Positions 1-8,632 of a stretch of 64,000 nt of DNA are shown in pieces. Position 1 is the first letter of the stretch, and the number at the start of each line of letters is the position of its first letter. This stretch comes from Pseudarthrobacter sp. GA104 (lineage in GTDB: Bacteria; Actinomycetota; Actinomycetes; Actinomycetales; Micrococcaceae): positions 868,001 to 932,000 of the forward strand of contig NZ_WOWL01000001.1 in NCBI RefSeq assembly GCF_009741265.1. The letters run 5' to 3'. The notes beneath the pieces were generated by a model, which saw only the letters and a list, made by a program, of their open reading frames with translations, had not been told where the DNA came from and did not search any database. The position numbers and the translations under genes were made by a program.

Positions 1-1353
1 ATCGTGATCCTGCTGGTAGCGCTGGCCGTCGGCTGGGCGGCACTGTTCATCAACACCCTGCGGCTGATCCGCCCCGTACTGCTGGAGCCCTCGGTACGGC
101 CCGCCGTCGGGTTTGCCCTGGTACTGGCCCTGGTCCTCGGGAGCGGGTCGCTCGGCTACGCCGCCTACCTCCTCAATGTGGGCCGTAACGCGATCGGCAA
201 CATTTTTTCCGCCGGGCCCGCTATCGACCCCGTGGACGGGCGCTACAACTTCCTGATGATGGGCGGCGACGCCGGTGAGGACCGTACCGGACGGCGTCCG
301 GACAGCCTCTCCGTGCTGAGCGTTGACGCCGAAACCGGCCAGACCGCCATCATTTCCGTCCCCCGCAACTTCCAGAACGCGCAGTTCAGCAAAGACTCGC
401 CGATGCGGGAGATCTATCCCGACGGCTACAACTGCGGCGACGAATGCCTGATCAATGCCATTAACACCGAAGTCACCAACCAGCATGCGGACCTTTACCC
501 GGGGGTGGCCGATCCAGGCGCGCAGGCAACCATGGAAGCCGTCTCCGGAACGCTGGGAATGACAATCCAGGCCTATGTCCTGGTGGACATGGAGGGCTTT
601 GCCACGCTCATCGACGCCATGGGCGGCATCAAGATCAAGGCCGGCGGCTGGGTACCCATGAGCGGCTACTTCGACGATTACAGCCAAACCCACGGCATGC
701 CCCTCGGGTGGATCCCGGCCGGAGAGCAGACACTCGACGGCAACCAGGCGCTCTGGTACGGACGGTCACGCGAGTATGTGGATGACTACGCCCGCATCCA
801 GCGCCAGCAATGCGTCCAGCAGGCCATGCTGAAGCAACTGGACCCGGCCACGCTGCTGGCCAAGTTCGAAGACATCGCCAACGCGGGCACCCAGGTTGTG
901 GAATCCAACATTTCCTCCTCCCAGCTTGGCAGCTTCCTGGACCTCGCGATCAAGGCGAAGGGCCAGGACGTCAAGCGGCTTACGATCGGCCCCCCGGACT
1001 TCGACGCCTCCTTCTCCACCGTCCCGGACTTCGACCAGATCCACCAGCGCGTGGACCAGTTGCTGGCGTCGGCCTCCGCCAAGGGCGCCCAGTCGGCAGG
1101 AATTCCCGACGACGCCATCGCCGTCCCGAAGGCGGGCGCCGGGCACATCCAGGCGGCCGGGGCCTCCCCCGCCGCCCTGCCGGCCGGCGGCCGCGCCCCG
1201 CAGCAGCCCACGCCGTCGGACTTCACCCCGGTGACCACAACCCCCGACGGCGAGCCGATCACCGAAGAGATGCTGAACCAGCTCAAGCGCAATGGCGATG
1301 AAGAAACCATCCGCCAGCTCGTGGCCACCAACGGCCAGTGCGCCCCGCTCTAG
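1..1353 (+). CDS. LytR-CpsA-Psr (LCP) family cell-wall ligase, 5' end outside the window
   Basis: Membrane-anchored LCP proteins transfer lipid-linked glycopolymers (teichoic acid, arabinogalactan or capsule type) onto peptidoglycan on the outer face of the membrane. The reading frame is open to base 1, so the true start is probably upstream; GTG at 4 is only the first internal start. Two hydrophobic segments (about residues 1-20 and 35-55) precede the extracytoplasmic catalytic domain (about 75-300). That domain carries the family landmarks: an Asp-Ser-Leu plus SVPRN block near 98-120, the AYVLVDMEGF / DAMGGI block near 190-210, and an arginine-rich LWYGRSR...RIQRQQ block near 247-268. The tail after about 370 is Ala/Pro-rich. 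manA follows 29 bases downstream. The family is certain; the polymer it attaches is unknown. Confidence 0.9.
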   Translation: MVILLVALAVGWAALFINTLRLIRPVLLEPSVRPAVGFALVLALVLGSGSLGYAAYLLNVGRNAIGNIFSAGPAIDPVDGRYNFLMMGGDAGEDRTGRRPDSLSVLSVDAETGQTAIISVPRNFQNAQFSKDSPMREIYPDGYNCGDECLINAINTEVTNQHADLYPGVADPGAQATMEAVSGTLGMTIQAYVLVDMEGFATLIDAMGGIKIKAGGWVPMSGYFDDYSQTHGMPLGWIPAGEQTLDGNQALWYGRSREYVDDYARIQRQQCVQQAMLKQLDPATLLAKFEDIANAGTQVVESNISSSQLGSFLDLAIKAKGQDVKRLTIGPPDFDASFSTVPDFDQIHQRVDQLLASASAKGAQSAGIPDDAIAVPKAGAGHIQAAGASPAALPAGGRAPQQPTPSDFTPVTTTPDGEPITEEMLNQLKRNGDEETIRQLVATNGQCAPL

Positions 1354-1382
1354 CGGCCAACCCACCAAGGAACGGAACGGTT

Positions 1383-2633
1383 TTGTACCAGATTGACAAC
1401 GTCCTCCGGGATTACGCCTGGGGTTCGACGACGGCCATCGCCGCCCTCCTGGGACGCCCGGAATCCGGCGGCCCCGAAGCGGAACTGTGGATCGGCGCGC
1501 ACCCCGATTCCCCGTCGGTTGCCCGCGTTCCCGAGGACGGTTCGGCGACTACGGGCCTGGACGCCCTGATCTCGCGCGATCCGGAGCATTTCCTTGGCGC
1601 GGACTCCGTGGCCCGCTTTGGTCCGCGGCTGCCGTTCCTGGCCAAGATCCTGGCGGCAGCCCAGCCACTGTCCCTGCAGGTCCATCCGAGCCTGGAGCAG
1701 GCACGGGCGGGGTTTGCGCGGGAAAACGCAGCGGGCCTGGCTCCGGATGCACCCAACCGGAACTACCGCGACGACAACCACAAGCCGGAGATGATTCTCG
1801 CCCTGACGCCGTTTGAGGCGCTGTGCGGTTTCCGTCCGGCAGCCCGGACCGTGGACATCCTGCAGCATGTTGCGGCCGCCTTCGACTCCGTGGAGGGCGG
1901 GGCTCCCGCGCTGGTCAATGGGCTGCTTGCGGACCTCCAGTCCCCCGGTGAAAGCACGGGCCTGCGGAAGGCCTTCGAGCGCCTGATCAGCGGCGGCCAG
2001 CCCGTGGCTGATGCTACTGCGCTGGTGGTGGCTGCGCTCCTCTCCGGAGCGCCCCTTGCCCCCTACGAGGCCGAACTCAACACAGTGATCAGCCTGAACG
2101 AAAAGTACCCCGGCGATCCCGGGGTCCTGATCTCCCTGCTGCTGAACCGCATTTCGCTGGCACCGGGTGAGGCGGTATACCTCCCCGCCGGAAACGTCCA
2201 TGCCTACCTGCACGGCCTGGGCGTGGAGGTCATGGCATCCTCCGACAATGTCCTGCGCGGCGGCCTCACCCCCAAGTTCGTGGATGTGCCCGAACTCCTG
2301 CGGACTGTCGATTTCCAGCCAGTGGCCGTGCCCAGGCTCGCGGCCGAAAGGACGGTCCTGGACCAGGAACTGTTCCGCCCGCCGTTCGAGGAATTCCAGC
2401 TCCAGCGCATCGAGCTCTCACCCGGCGCGGGACCGGTACCGCTGGCACAGTCCGGCGCGGCCGTGGTCATTGTTGTGGCCGGCAACATCTACCTGGATTC
2501 GCCCAAGGGCGACCTGGAGCTCTCCCGGGGCGGCAGCGCCTTCCTGGCCGCAGCCGAGGCTCCGGTCAACGTTCACCCGGTGGCAGGGAGCACGGAACCT
2601 GCGCTTGCTTTCGCCGTGACCACGGGCCTTTAG
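1383..2633 (+). CDS. manA: Mannose-6-phosphate isomerase, class I
   Basis: Interconverts fructose 6-phosphate and mannose 6-phosphate in the cytoplasm, supplying mannose for GDP-mannose (manC lies at 52832). The 416-residue product has the type I PMI layout: an N-terminal YAWGS block, zinc ligands in LQVHPS and NHKPEM, and the YLPAGNVHAYLHG cupin strand with a metal-binding His, followed by GGLTPKFVD. I chose TTG at 1383 because AAGGAA sits about 10 bases upstream and the protein then starts LYQIDNVLRDYAWGS, as family members do. An in-frame ATG at 1338 would overlap the LCP gene and add 15 non-conserved residues. A perfect 23-bp hairpin follows the stop. Confidence 0.93.
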   Translation: MYQIDNVLRDYAWGSTTAIAALLGRPESGGPEAELWIGAHPDSPSVARVPEDGSATTGLDALISRDPEHFLGADSVARFGPRLPFLAKILAAAQPLSLQVHPSLEQARAGFARENAAGLAPDAPNRNYRDDNHKPEMILALTPFEALCGFRPAARTVDILQHVAAAFDSVEGGAPALVNGLLADLQSPGESTGLRKAFERLISGGQPVADATALVVAALLSGAPLAPYEAELNTVISLNEKYPGDPGVLISLLLNRISLAPGEAVYLPAGNVHAYLHGLGVEVMASSDNVLRGGLTPKFVDVPELLRTVDFQPVAVPRLAAERTVLDQELFRPPFEEFQLQRIELSPGAGPVPLAQSGAAVVIVVAGNIYLDSPKGDLELSRGGSAFLAAAEAPVNVHPVAGSTEPALAFAVTTGL

Positions 2634-2665
2634 CAGGCTGCGCCCCGCGGCTTACTGGCGGCATG

Positions 2666-2715
2666 GGCAAAGGGCGACGGCGGCACCCGGGCGGGTGCCG
2701 CCGTCGCCCTTTGCC
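2666..2715. terminator. Bidirectional intrinsic terminator between manA and the convergent FemAB gene
   Basis: Perfect inverted repeat with 23-base arms (2666-2688 and 2693-2715) and a 4-base loop, lying between two convergent stop codons. There is no long T-tract, as is common for GC-rich actinobacterial terminators. Confidence 0.8.
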
Positions 2716-2723
2716 TGCCGGGG

Positions 2724-3779
2724 CTAGCTGCCCGGGCGCAGCTTCTTGAGTACGGGCCGGACCCTGCCGGCAGCAGCCTTCAGCAGCCGCCGGCCGGTCT
2801 GCAGCCCGCGCCGCGCCAGTGGCATGGCCTGGGCATAGGCCGGGTAGAACGGCGAGAGCGGTTTTTCCCAGGTGCCCAGCAGCATGTTCTCGTGCTTGGC
2901 GAACTGCTTCTTGAAGTCGGAGATGCCGTCGTTGAGCAGCCCGTTGAAGTCGTAGCGGGAGCATCCGTCCTCGCGCATCGCCTGCAGCGCCGCCCATTTC
3001 ACGCCGTAGTTGACGCGCTGCTTCTGCCCCTCGCCGGACACGCCGCCGTAGAGCTCGAAGGCGGTGGCGCCGCTCCTGGCGAGCCAGACAAACGCCAGCA
3101 GCTGCTCGCCGTCGAACGCCCCGATGATCGGCGAGCCGTCCGCCATGTTCCTGAAGATGTCCCGGTAGTACTGGTCCTCGTGGATCCCGAAACCGGCCCG
3201 GTCCGCGGTTTCGTGGTAGACGGCCAGTACCTGCTCAAGTTCGGCGTCGTTCTTCACTTTGCGGAACTCAACGTCGCTGCGCATGGCCTTGCGGATGTTG
3301 GCCCGGGTGGACTTGGACATGTCCGCCATGAGCTCGTCATCGGTCCTGGTGAGGTCAAGGATCAGGGTCCGCGGGATAAGCACCGTATTGCTGGATGACC
3401 GGAACCCGGCGGCCGCCACTGCACCGGCGAAAACTGAATCCTGGTCCCAGTCCGGTTCGATGCTCAGGGCCACTCCCCGGTGGCGGACGGCGGCATGGCG
3501 GGCCAGGCTGTTGAGGACCGCCTGCGCATTCTCCGGTGCGCACATGGGGCCACGGGGAATGTACACCAGCGCACGGAACGGAAGGGGAAGGCGCCGGACC
3601 AGCAGCTGGGCGCAGCCAATGGTGTTCCCGCCGTCATTGATGAGCACACGGTCCACGGACCAGCCGTGCATGGCCTTGGTCTCGCCCCACCCCCAGAGCT
3701 GTTGGGGATGTCCCTGGAACCGGTCAACGTGGTCGTCCCAGAGGGCGCGGTCAGTACAGGGCACAACAGCAGGAATCAT
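2724..3779 (-). CDS. FemAB-family peptidoglycan interpeptide-bridge aminoacyltransferase
   Basis: FemX/A/B-type enzymes add amino acids from aminoacyl-tRNA to the lysine side chain of lipid II, building the interpeptide bridge typical of Arthrobacter walls. The 351-residue protein has two tandem GNAT-like halves. The LTRTDDELMADMSKSTRANIRKA block near 143-165 is the hallmark of the second domain, and DFNGLLNDGISDFKKQFA near 295-312 is the conserved C-terminal motif. It lacks the long coiled-coil arm of staphylococcal FemA. Start ATG at 3779, with TAGGGT seven bases upstream, so it may be leaderless. Convergent with manA. The family is clear; which residue it adds cannot be read from sequence. 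Confidence 0.85.
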   Translation of the reverse strand: MIPAVVPCTDRALWDDHVDRFQGHPQQLWGWGETKAMHGWSVDRVLINDGGNTIGCAQLLVRRLPLPFRALVYIPRGPMCAPENAQAVLNSLARHAAVRHRGVALSIEPDWDQDSVFAGAVAAAGFRSSSNTVLIPRTLILDLTRTDDELMADMSKSTRANIRKAMRSDVEFRKVKNDAELEQVLAVYHETADRAGFGIHEDQYYRDIFRNMADGSPIIGAFDGEQLLAFVWLARSGATAFELYGGVSGEGQKQRVNYGVKWAALQAMREDGCSRYDFNGLLNDGISDFKKQFAKHENMLLGTWEKPLSPFYPAYAQAMPLARRGLQTGRRLLKAAAGRVRPVLKKLRPGS

Positions 3780-3809
3780 GGCTTCAACCCTATACCAACG
3801 GCTTAAACG

Positions 3810-3846
3810 CCAGGCCCCCGGAACGCGGTGCGCTCCGGGGGCCTGG
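3810..3846 (-). terminator. Intrinsic terminator after glpX
   Basis: 13-base perfect arms (3810-3822 and 3834-3846) with an 11-base loop, placed between the glpX stop and the FemAB start on the same strand. Confidence 0.75.
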
Positions 3847-3865
3847 GATCACAACGCGGCCGGGG

Positions 3866-4903
3866 TCAGCTCTTGCGGGCGTAGCCTTCCCACTTGTCAG
3901 CCCGGTGCTCGCCGTCAACGAAGCGGATGGTGCCGGACTTGGAACGCATGACGATGGACTGGGTGAGGACCCTGTCCTTGGAGTAGCGGACGCCTTTCAG
4001 GAGGTCGCCGTCGGTGATGCCGGTGGCGGCAAAGTAGCAGTTGTCACTGGAGACGAGGTCGTTGGTGGACAGGACCCGCTCGAGGTCGTGGCCGGCGTCG
4101 ATGGCCTTCTGCTTCTCTTCGTCGCTGGTGGGCCACAGGCGGCCCTGGATGACACCGCCGAGGGACTTGATGGCGCAGGCGGCCACGATGCCCTCCGGGG
4201 TCCCGCCGATGCCCATCAGTGCGTCGACGCCGGTGCCCGAGCGGGCGGCCGCGATGGCGCCTGCCACGTCGCCGTCCATGATGAACTTGGTGCGCGCGCC
4301 TGCCTGCCGGATTTCCTCTACCAGCGGCTTGTGGCGGTCACGGTCGAGGATCATGACGTTGAGCTGGTTGACCTTGACGCCCTTGGCCTTCGCGATCAGG
4401 TGGAGGTTCTGCTTGACCGGGAGGCGGAGGTCCACCATGTCAGCGGCTTCCGGGCCAGTGACGAGCTTCTCCATGTAGAACACGGCGGAGGGGTCGAACA
4501 TGGAGCCGCGCTCTGCCACTGCCAGGACGGCGAGGGCGTTGTTGATGCCCAGCGCGGTCAGCCTGGTTCCATCGATGGGGTCAACGGCCACATCGCATTC
4601 GGGCCCCGTACCGTCACCGACGCGTTCGCCGTTGAAGAGCATGGGAGCTTCGTCTTTTTCGCCTTCACCGATGACCACGACACCGTTGAAGTGGACGGTC
4701 TGCAGGAAGGAGCGCATGGCGTCAACGGCGGCACCGTCAGCCTTGTTCTTGTCGCCGAAGCCAACCCAGTGGCCGCCGGCGATGGCGGCTGCTTCGGTGA
4801 CGCGGACGAGCTCGAGGGCAAGGTTCCGGTCCGGCTCATCATTGCCCACCGCCAGGGACGGGGAGAGCGTGGAGTACTTCTGGGTCATGGACGCTGGTGA
4901 CAC
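3866..4903 (-). CDS. glpX: Class II fructose-1,6-bisphosphatase (GlpX)
   Basis: Hydrolyses fructose 1,6-bisphosphate to fructose 6-phosphate, the committed step of gluconeogenesis; GlpX is the usual FBPase in actinobacteria. The 345-residue product has the lithium-sensitive phosphatase metal site: GEGEKDEAP near 79-87 and DPIDGT near 107-112, plus GIGGTPEG near 232-239. GTG at 4903 is preceded by AGAGG at a five-base spacing, which supports it over the internal ATG at 4888. Divergent from the DUF4245 gene, so the 4904-5113 interval holds both promoters. A hairpin follows the gene. Confidence 0.95.
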   Translation of the reverse strand: MSPASMTQKYSTLSPSLAVGNDEPDRNLALELVRVTEAAAIAGGHWVGFGDKNKADGAAVDAMRSFLQTVHFNGVVVIGEGEKDEAPMLFNGERVGDGTGPECDVAVDPIDGTRLTALGINNALAVLAVAERGSMFDPSAVFYMEKLVTGPEAADMVDLRLPVKQNLHLIAKAKGVKVNQLNVMILDRDRHKPLVEEIRQAGARTKFIMDGDVAGAIAAARSGTGVDALMGIGGTPEGIVAACAIKSLGGVIQGRLWPTSDEEKQKAIDAGHDLERVLSTNDLVSSDNCYFAATGITDGDLLKGVRYSKDRVLTQSIVMRSKSGTIRFVDGEHRADKWEGYARKS

Positions 4904-5113
4904 GTGAACCTCTTCTTCGAGTGGCGATCATTGAACCCACCCCGCCGGTGCAGCAGGGCGGTGATTCCTCTGATATCGATCATAGTCGCGGCACCGCCTT
5001 CGGAGCGGCGGATGACGCAACACCGCAATGTGCCAGGAGGCCGTGCCAGGGAGCCCGCGGAGGCCAAATGGAAGTTGACTGCCGCGATGGGCGACTATAG
5101 AGGGGTGAATGAC

Positions 5114-5794
5114 ATGCAGGAAAAGACCACCCCCAGTCCCGAGCCGCACGGATCCGGAGGCAGCAGCGTGTCCGGCGCCACGGCAGGACAGGGGCAGGTT
5201 AAGCCCGTCATTCCGGCGGCAGCCGCCAAGCGCGCCAACGCCTCGGTGATTGGAATGGTCATCGCCCTGGTGGTGAGCATCGCCGCGTTCCTGCCCATCA
5301 TCCTCATGAATCCGCTTCCCAAAAGCGAGGGCTACCGTCCGAACATCGATGTGGGAGCCACCGCACGCAACGCCACGGATGTGGCGGGATTCACACCCGT
5401 GGCCCCGGACACCGGCAATACTTTCCGGCCGAACTACGCCCGGTGGGAAGCCGGAACCGGCAGCGGTGTCCCCACCTGGGAAGTGGGCTACCTGACGCCC
5501 AGGGAGTCCTTCATCAGCCTGGTCCAGACCAGGAGCGCCAACCCCACCTGGCTTCTTCAGCAAACCAGGAACGCGCCCGTCACCGGATCCCGGAACGCCG
5601 GCGGGCAGGACTGGCAGCTTCGGGACACCGGCAAGGGCGAAAAGTCCCTGGTGCTGGACTACCGCGGCACCACCGTTGTCCTGTCCGGGGAGGCCCAGCT
5701 GGACGAGATCGCCGTGCTGGCGGACGCCGTCGTCAGGTCCCTGGAAAGCAACCCGGCTGTCACAGTTTCACCCTCCGCGCCCGCCGCACCGTAA
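5114..5794 (+). CDS. DUF4245 family membrane-anchored protein
   Basis: Actinobacterial protein of unknown function, 226 residues. A Gly/Ser/Pro-rich N-terminus is followed by one transmembrane segment (about 43-62, SVIGMVIALVVSIAAFLPII), then an extracytoplasmic domain with the family motif WEVGYLTPRESF and a C-terminal GGQDWQLRD...LVLDYRGTTVVLSG stretch. ATG at 5114 has AGAGGGG about eight bases upstream; GTG at 5105 is an alternative. A TTGACT hexamer at 5075-5080 and TATAGA at 5096-5101 suggest a promoter, although the spacing is short. The gene is followed nine bases later by carbonic anhydrase, which has its own leaderless signal. Confidence 0.8.
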   Translation: MQEKTTPSPEPHGSGGSSVSGATAGQGQVKPVIPAAAAKRANASVIGMVIALVVSIAAFLPIILMNPLPKSEGYRPNIDVGATARNATDVAGFTPVAPDTGNTFRPNYARWEAGTGSGVPTWEVGYLTPRESFISLVQTRSANPTWLLQQTRNAPVTGSRNAGGQDWQLRDTGKGEKSLVLDYRGTTVVLSGEAQLDEIAVLADAVVRSLESNPAVTVSPSAPAAP

Positions 5795-5797
5795 GGT
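5792..5797 (+). promoter_or_regulatory. -10 box for leaderless carbonic anhydrase transcript
   Basis: TAAGGT followed by exactly six bases and the GTG start at 5804. It overlaps the stop of the preceding gene. This spacing puts the transcription start at or next to the start codon. Confidence 0.55.
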
Positions 5798-5803
5798 AGG
5801 CGC

Positions 5804-6418
5804 GTGGCTACCTATCTGACTCCTGCACTCGCCTGGCGCCGTCTGCGCGAAGGCAATGAACGATTTGTTAACGGTGAGACCTCGCACCCCAACCAGGATG
5901 CGTCACGGCGGTCGTCCCTCGTGGAGAACCAGCACCCCTTCGCCGTCATCTTCGGTTGCTCCGACTCGCGGCTCGCCGCAGAGATCATCTTCGATGTGGG
6001 TCTCGGCGACGTCTTCGTCGTCAGGACGGCCGGCCAGGTCATTGACGACGCCGTCCTGGGCTCGCTGGAATACAGCGTGGCAGTGCTGGGGGTGCCCTTG
6101 ATCGTGATCCTGGGGCACGACAGCTGCGGGGCCGTCAGCGCCACGAAGTCCGCGGTGGAAACCGGAGAGATGCCGACAGGTTTCATCCGGGACCTGGTGG
6201 AACGGATTACGCCGTCGGTGCTCACCTCCCTGCGCAATGACGAAACCGAGGTCAATGACATGGTGGTGGAACACGTCAAGCAGACATCGCAGCGCCTCGT
6301 GGACAGCTCCCGTGTGATTTCCGACGCAATCGGCTCGGGCAAGACCGCGGTCATCGGCCTCTCGTACAGCCTGGCCGAAGGCCGCGCCAACCTGGTTTCC
6401 GGAATCGGCGAGCACTAG
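5804..6418 (+). CDS. Beta-class carbonic anhydrase
   Basis: Reversibly hydrates CO2 to bicarbonate, supplying bicarbonate to carboxylases and buffering the cytoplasm. The 204-residue protein has all beta-class zinc and catalytic residues: Cys52, Asp54 and Arg56 in FGCSDSR, then His105 and Cys108 in GHDSCGA. The length is normal for the single-domain family. GTG at 5804 is chosen because a TAAGGT box lies six bases upstream and no Shine-Dalgarno is present, the leaderless arrangement repeated at several neighbouring genes. It is the second gene after DUF4245 and is probably transcribed separately. Confidence 0.93.
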   Translation: MATYLTPALAWRRLREGNERFVNGETSHPNQDASRRSSLVENQHPFAVIFGCSDSRLAAEIIFDVGLGDVFVVRTAGQVIDDAVLGSLEYSVAVLGVPLIVILGHDSCGAVSATKSAVETGEMPTGFIRDLVERITPSVLTSLRNDETEVNDMVVEHVKQTSQRLVDSSRVISDAIGSGKTAVIGLSYSLAEGRANLVSGIGEH

Positions 6419-6493
6419 GAGCTTCCCAAAACTGCCGCGGCGGTGGGCCTGTAGCAAGCAGTTCACGGTTTTCGATGCGGCGCCCGTGCGTCC

Positions 6494-6499
6494 TAAGCT
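6494..6499 (+). promoter_or_regulatory. -10 box for leaderless fumC transcript
   Basis: TAAGCT, six bases before the fumC ATG at 6506, with no ribosome-binding site between. Confidence 0.55.
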
Positions 6500-6505
6500 A
6501 GCCCC

Positions 6506-7933
6506 ATGACTTCCACTGAAGAGTTCCGCATTGAACATGACACGATGGGCGAAGTCCGCGTCCCCGTGAACGCACTGTACCGCGCGCAGACGCAGCGGGC
6601 AGTGGAGAACTTCCCCATTTCCGGCAAGACCCTGGAACGTGCGCACATTGAAGCACTGGCCCGGGTCAAGAAGGCTGCCGCCCAGGCCAACGCTGAACTG
6701 GGTGTGCTCGACGGCGAGCTGGCCAAGGCGATCGCAGATGCAGCCGATGAGGTGGCCGCCGGCAAGTATGACGGCGACTTCCCCATCGACGTCTTCCAGA
6801 CGGGCTCCGGCACGTCCTCGAACATGAACACCAACGAGGTCATCGCCGAGCTCGCCTCGCGCGCCCTCAAGGCCGCCGGCAGTGACAAGGTTGTCCACCC
6901 GAACGACCACGTCAACGCCTCACAGTCCTCCAACGACGTCTTCCCCACATCGGTCCATGTCGCCGCCACCTCGGCCCTGATCAACGACCTCATTCCGGCC
7001 CTCGGCTACCTTGCCGAGTCCCTGGAGCGGAAGGCTGTCGAGTTCAAGGACGTCGTCAAGTCCGGCCGCACCCACCTGATGGACGCCACCCCGGTGATGC
7101 TCGGCCAGGAGTTCGGCGGCTACGCCGCGCAGGTCCGCTACGGCATCGAGCGGATCAACGCCTCGCTCCCCCGCGTCGCTGAGGTTCCGCTCGGCGGCAC
7201 GGCCGTGGGCACCGGCATCAACACCCCGGCGGGCTTCCCGGAGCGCGTCATCGAACTGCTTGCAACCGACACGGGGCTTCCCCTGACGGAGGCCCGCGAC
7301 CACTTCGAGGCCCAGGCCAACCGCGACGGCCTGATCGAGGCGTCCAGCCAGCTGCGCAACATCGCCATCTCGTTCATGAAGATCAACAACGATCTCCGCT
7401 GGATGGGCTCGGGCCCCAACACGGGCCTTGGCGAAATCGCCATCCCGGACCTGCAGCCGGGTTCCTCGATCATGCCGGGCAAGGTCAACCCGGTCATCTG
7501 CGAGGCATCCATCATGGTGGCGGCACAGGTCATCGGCAACGACACCGCCATCGCCTGGTCCGGCACCAACGGCGCGTTCGAGCTTAACGTCGGCATCCCG
7601 GTCATGGCGTCCAACCTGCTGGAATCCATCCGCCTGCTCGCCAACACCAGCCGCGTCATGGCGGACAAGATGATTGACGGCATCACCGCGAACGTGGAGC
7701 GCGCCCGCTTCCTGGCCGAGGCCTCACCGTCCATCGTGACCCCGCTGAACAAGTACATCGGCTACGAGAACGCGGCCAAGATCGCCAAGACGGCCGTGGC
7801 TGAGGGCCTTACCGTGCGCCAGGCAACCGAGAAGCTGGGCTTCGTCGGGGACGGCGAGGGCAAGGTGTCCGAAGCCGATCTGGACAAGGCACTGGATGTC
7901 ACCACCATGACGGCTCCGGCCCACAAGGCCTAG
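6506..7933 (+). CDS. fumC: Fumarate hydratase class II
   Basis: Iron-independent fumarase, a cytoplasmic TCA-cycle enzyme converting fumarate to L-malate; it acts next to succinate dehydrogenase (sdhCDAB at 54250-57788). The 475 residues match the aspartase/fumarase superfamily: [13 protein letters not shown] near 103-115, the [18 protein letters not shown] block near 131-148, and the superfamily signature [12 protein letters not shown] at 319-330. Catalytic residues typical of class II are in place. ATG at 6506 has a TAAGCT box six bases upstream and no Shine-Dalgarno, so it is probably leaderless. A hairpin follows the stop. Confidence 0.97.
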   Translation: MTSTEEFRIEHDTMGEVRVPVNALYRAQTQRAVENFPISGKTLERAHIEALARVKKAAAQANAELGVLDGELAKAIADAADEVAAGKYDGDFPIDVFQTGSGTSSNMNTNEVIAELASRALKAAGSDKVVHPNDHVNASQSSNDVFPTSVHVAATSALINDLIPALGYLAESLERKAVEFKDVVKSGRTHLMDATPVMLGQEFGGYAAQVRYGIERINASLPRVAEVPLGGTAVGTGINTPAGFPERVIELLATDTGLPLTEARDHFEAQANRDGLIEASSQLRNIAISFMKINNDLRWMGSGPNTGLGEIAIPDLQPGSSIMPGKVNPVICEASIMVAAQVIGNDTAIAWSGTNGAFELNVGIPVMASNLLESIRLLANTSRVMADKMIDGITANVERARFLAEASPSIVTPLNKYIGYENAAKIAKTAVAEGLTVRQATEKLGFVGDGEGKVSEADLDKALDVTTMTAPAHKA

Positions 7934-7973
7934 GTCCCCTTCCCCGCCAGGTCCGCCTGGCGGTGGCAAGCAC

Positions 7974-8018
7974 GACGGCGGCCGCCCATCTTCCCAGCGA
8001 AGGCGGGCGGCCGGCGTC
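7974..8018 (+). terminator. Terminator after fumC
   Basis: GC-rich hairpin: a 9-bp core (7979-7987 with 8005-8013) extended by four pairs beyond one mismatch, then TCTTT. It lies in the 156-base gap between fumC and the convergent NUDIX gene. Confidence 0.6.
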
Positions 8019-8067
8019 TTTAAGGCCAGCTGCGAGCGCCGGGATTTCCCGCGAAGGCGGGCGGCCG
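7997..8067. repeat. 17-base direct repeat pair in the fumC-NUDIX gap
   Basis: GCGAAGGCGGGCGGCCG occurs at 7997-8013 and 8051-8067, 54 bases apart. The first copy forms the 3' arm of the fumC terminator. It may be a duplicated terminator half or a small intergenic repeat. Confidence 0.55.
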
Positions 8068-8089
8068 TCGCATGAACGCCCGGGAGGGC

Positions 8090-8560
8090 TCAGGGTTCGA
8101 AGTGGGCGGCTTCCGCCGGAGCCAGGGCACGGTGGATGCTGGTGAGGTGGCCGGCCATGAGCTCAGGCAGTTCATTAATGCCGAACCACCCGACGGCCAG
8201 GGATTCGTCGTCATTCACCCGGGCGGTTCCGGAAACGTAGCGGCAGAGGAACACCACATCAAGGAACTCGCACACGTCTCCGTTCGGGTAGGTAAAGGGA
8301 CCAACGGCCCCGACGGAGACCACCCGCTCGGGTTCGGCCACCACTGCCGTTTCCTCGAAAATCTCCCGCACCACGCCGCGGGCCGGCTGCTCCCCGGGCT
8401 CCAGCATCCCGCTGACCAGGGCCCATTGTTTGTTGTCCGCCCGCTGTGCGAGCAGGACACGTCCCAGCGCGTCCACCACCACGCCGCGGACCCCGGGAAC
8501 CCACAGGGGATCATTGCCGATTTTCTTACGGAGCTTCAGGACGTAGTCAGGCGCTGGCAT
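8090..8560 (-). CDS. NUDIX hydrolase
   Basis: Hydrolyses a nucleoside diphosphate linked to another moiety; the substrate is not predictable. The 156-residue protein carries a NUDIX box at 51-73 (GMLEPGEQPARGVVREIFEE then TAV), with the metal-binding REIFEE core intact but Ala where the consensus has Gly near the end. The PNGDVCEFLDVVFLCRY strand and DESLAVGWFGINELPEL resemble ADP-ribose or dinucleotide-type NUDIX enzymes rather than MutT. ATG at 8560 has TAGGCT six bases upstream (8567-8572) and no ribosome-binding site, so it is probably leaderless. Convergent with fumC. Confidence 0.88.
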   Translation of the reverse strand: MPAPDYVLKLRKKIGNDPLWVPGVRGVVVDALGRVLLAQRADNKQWALVSGMLEPGEQPARGVVREIFEETAVVAEPERVVSVGAVGPFTYPNGDVCEFLDVVFLCRYVSGTARVNDDESLAVGWFGINELPELMAGHLTSIHRALAPAEAAHFEP

Positions 8561-8566
8561 CCCGCC

Positions 8567-8572
8567 AGCCTA
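8567..8572 (-). promoter_or_regulatory. -10 box for leaderless NUDIX transcript
   Basis: TAGGCT on the minus strand, six bases upstream of the ATG at 8560. Confidence 0.5.
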
Positions 8573-8632
8573 CCGAAGTGTCTGCCCCCTTTGCCCGCTG
8601 GAAGCTGTCCCCGGGCCCCTTGCTGCCGAGGG

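Noticed and set aside
1338..1382. Upstream ATG as the start of manA
   Set aside because: Adds 15 unconserved residues, overlaps the LCP gene and ignores the ribosome site that fits TTG 1383.
7974..8067. CRISPR-like direct repeats after fumC
   Set aside because: Only two copies, in terminator sequence, with no cas genes.
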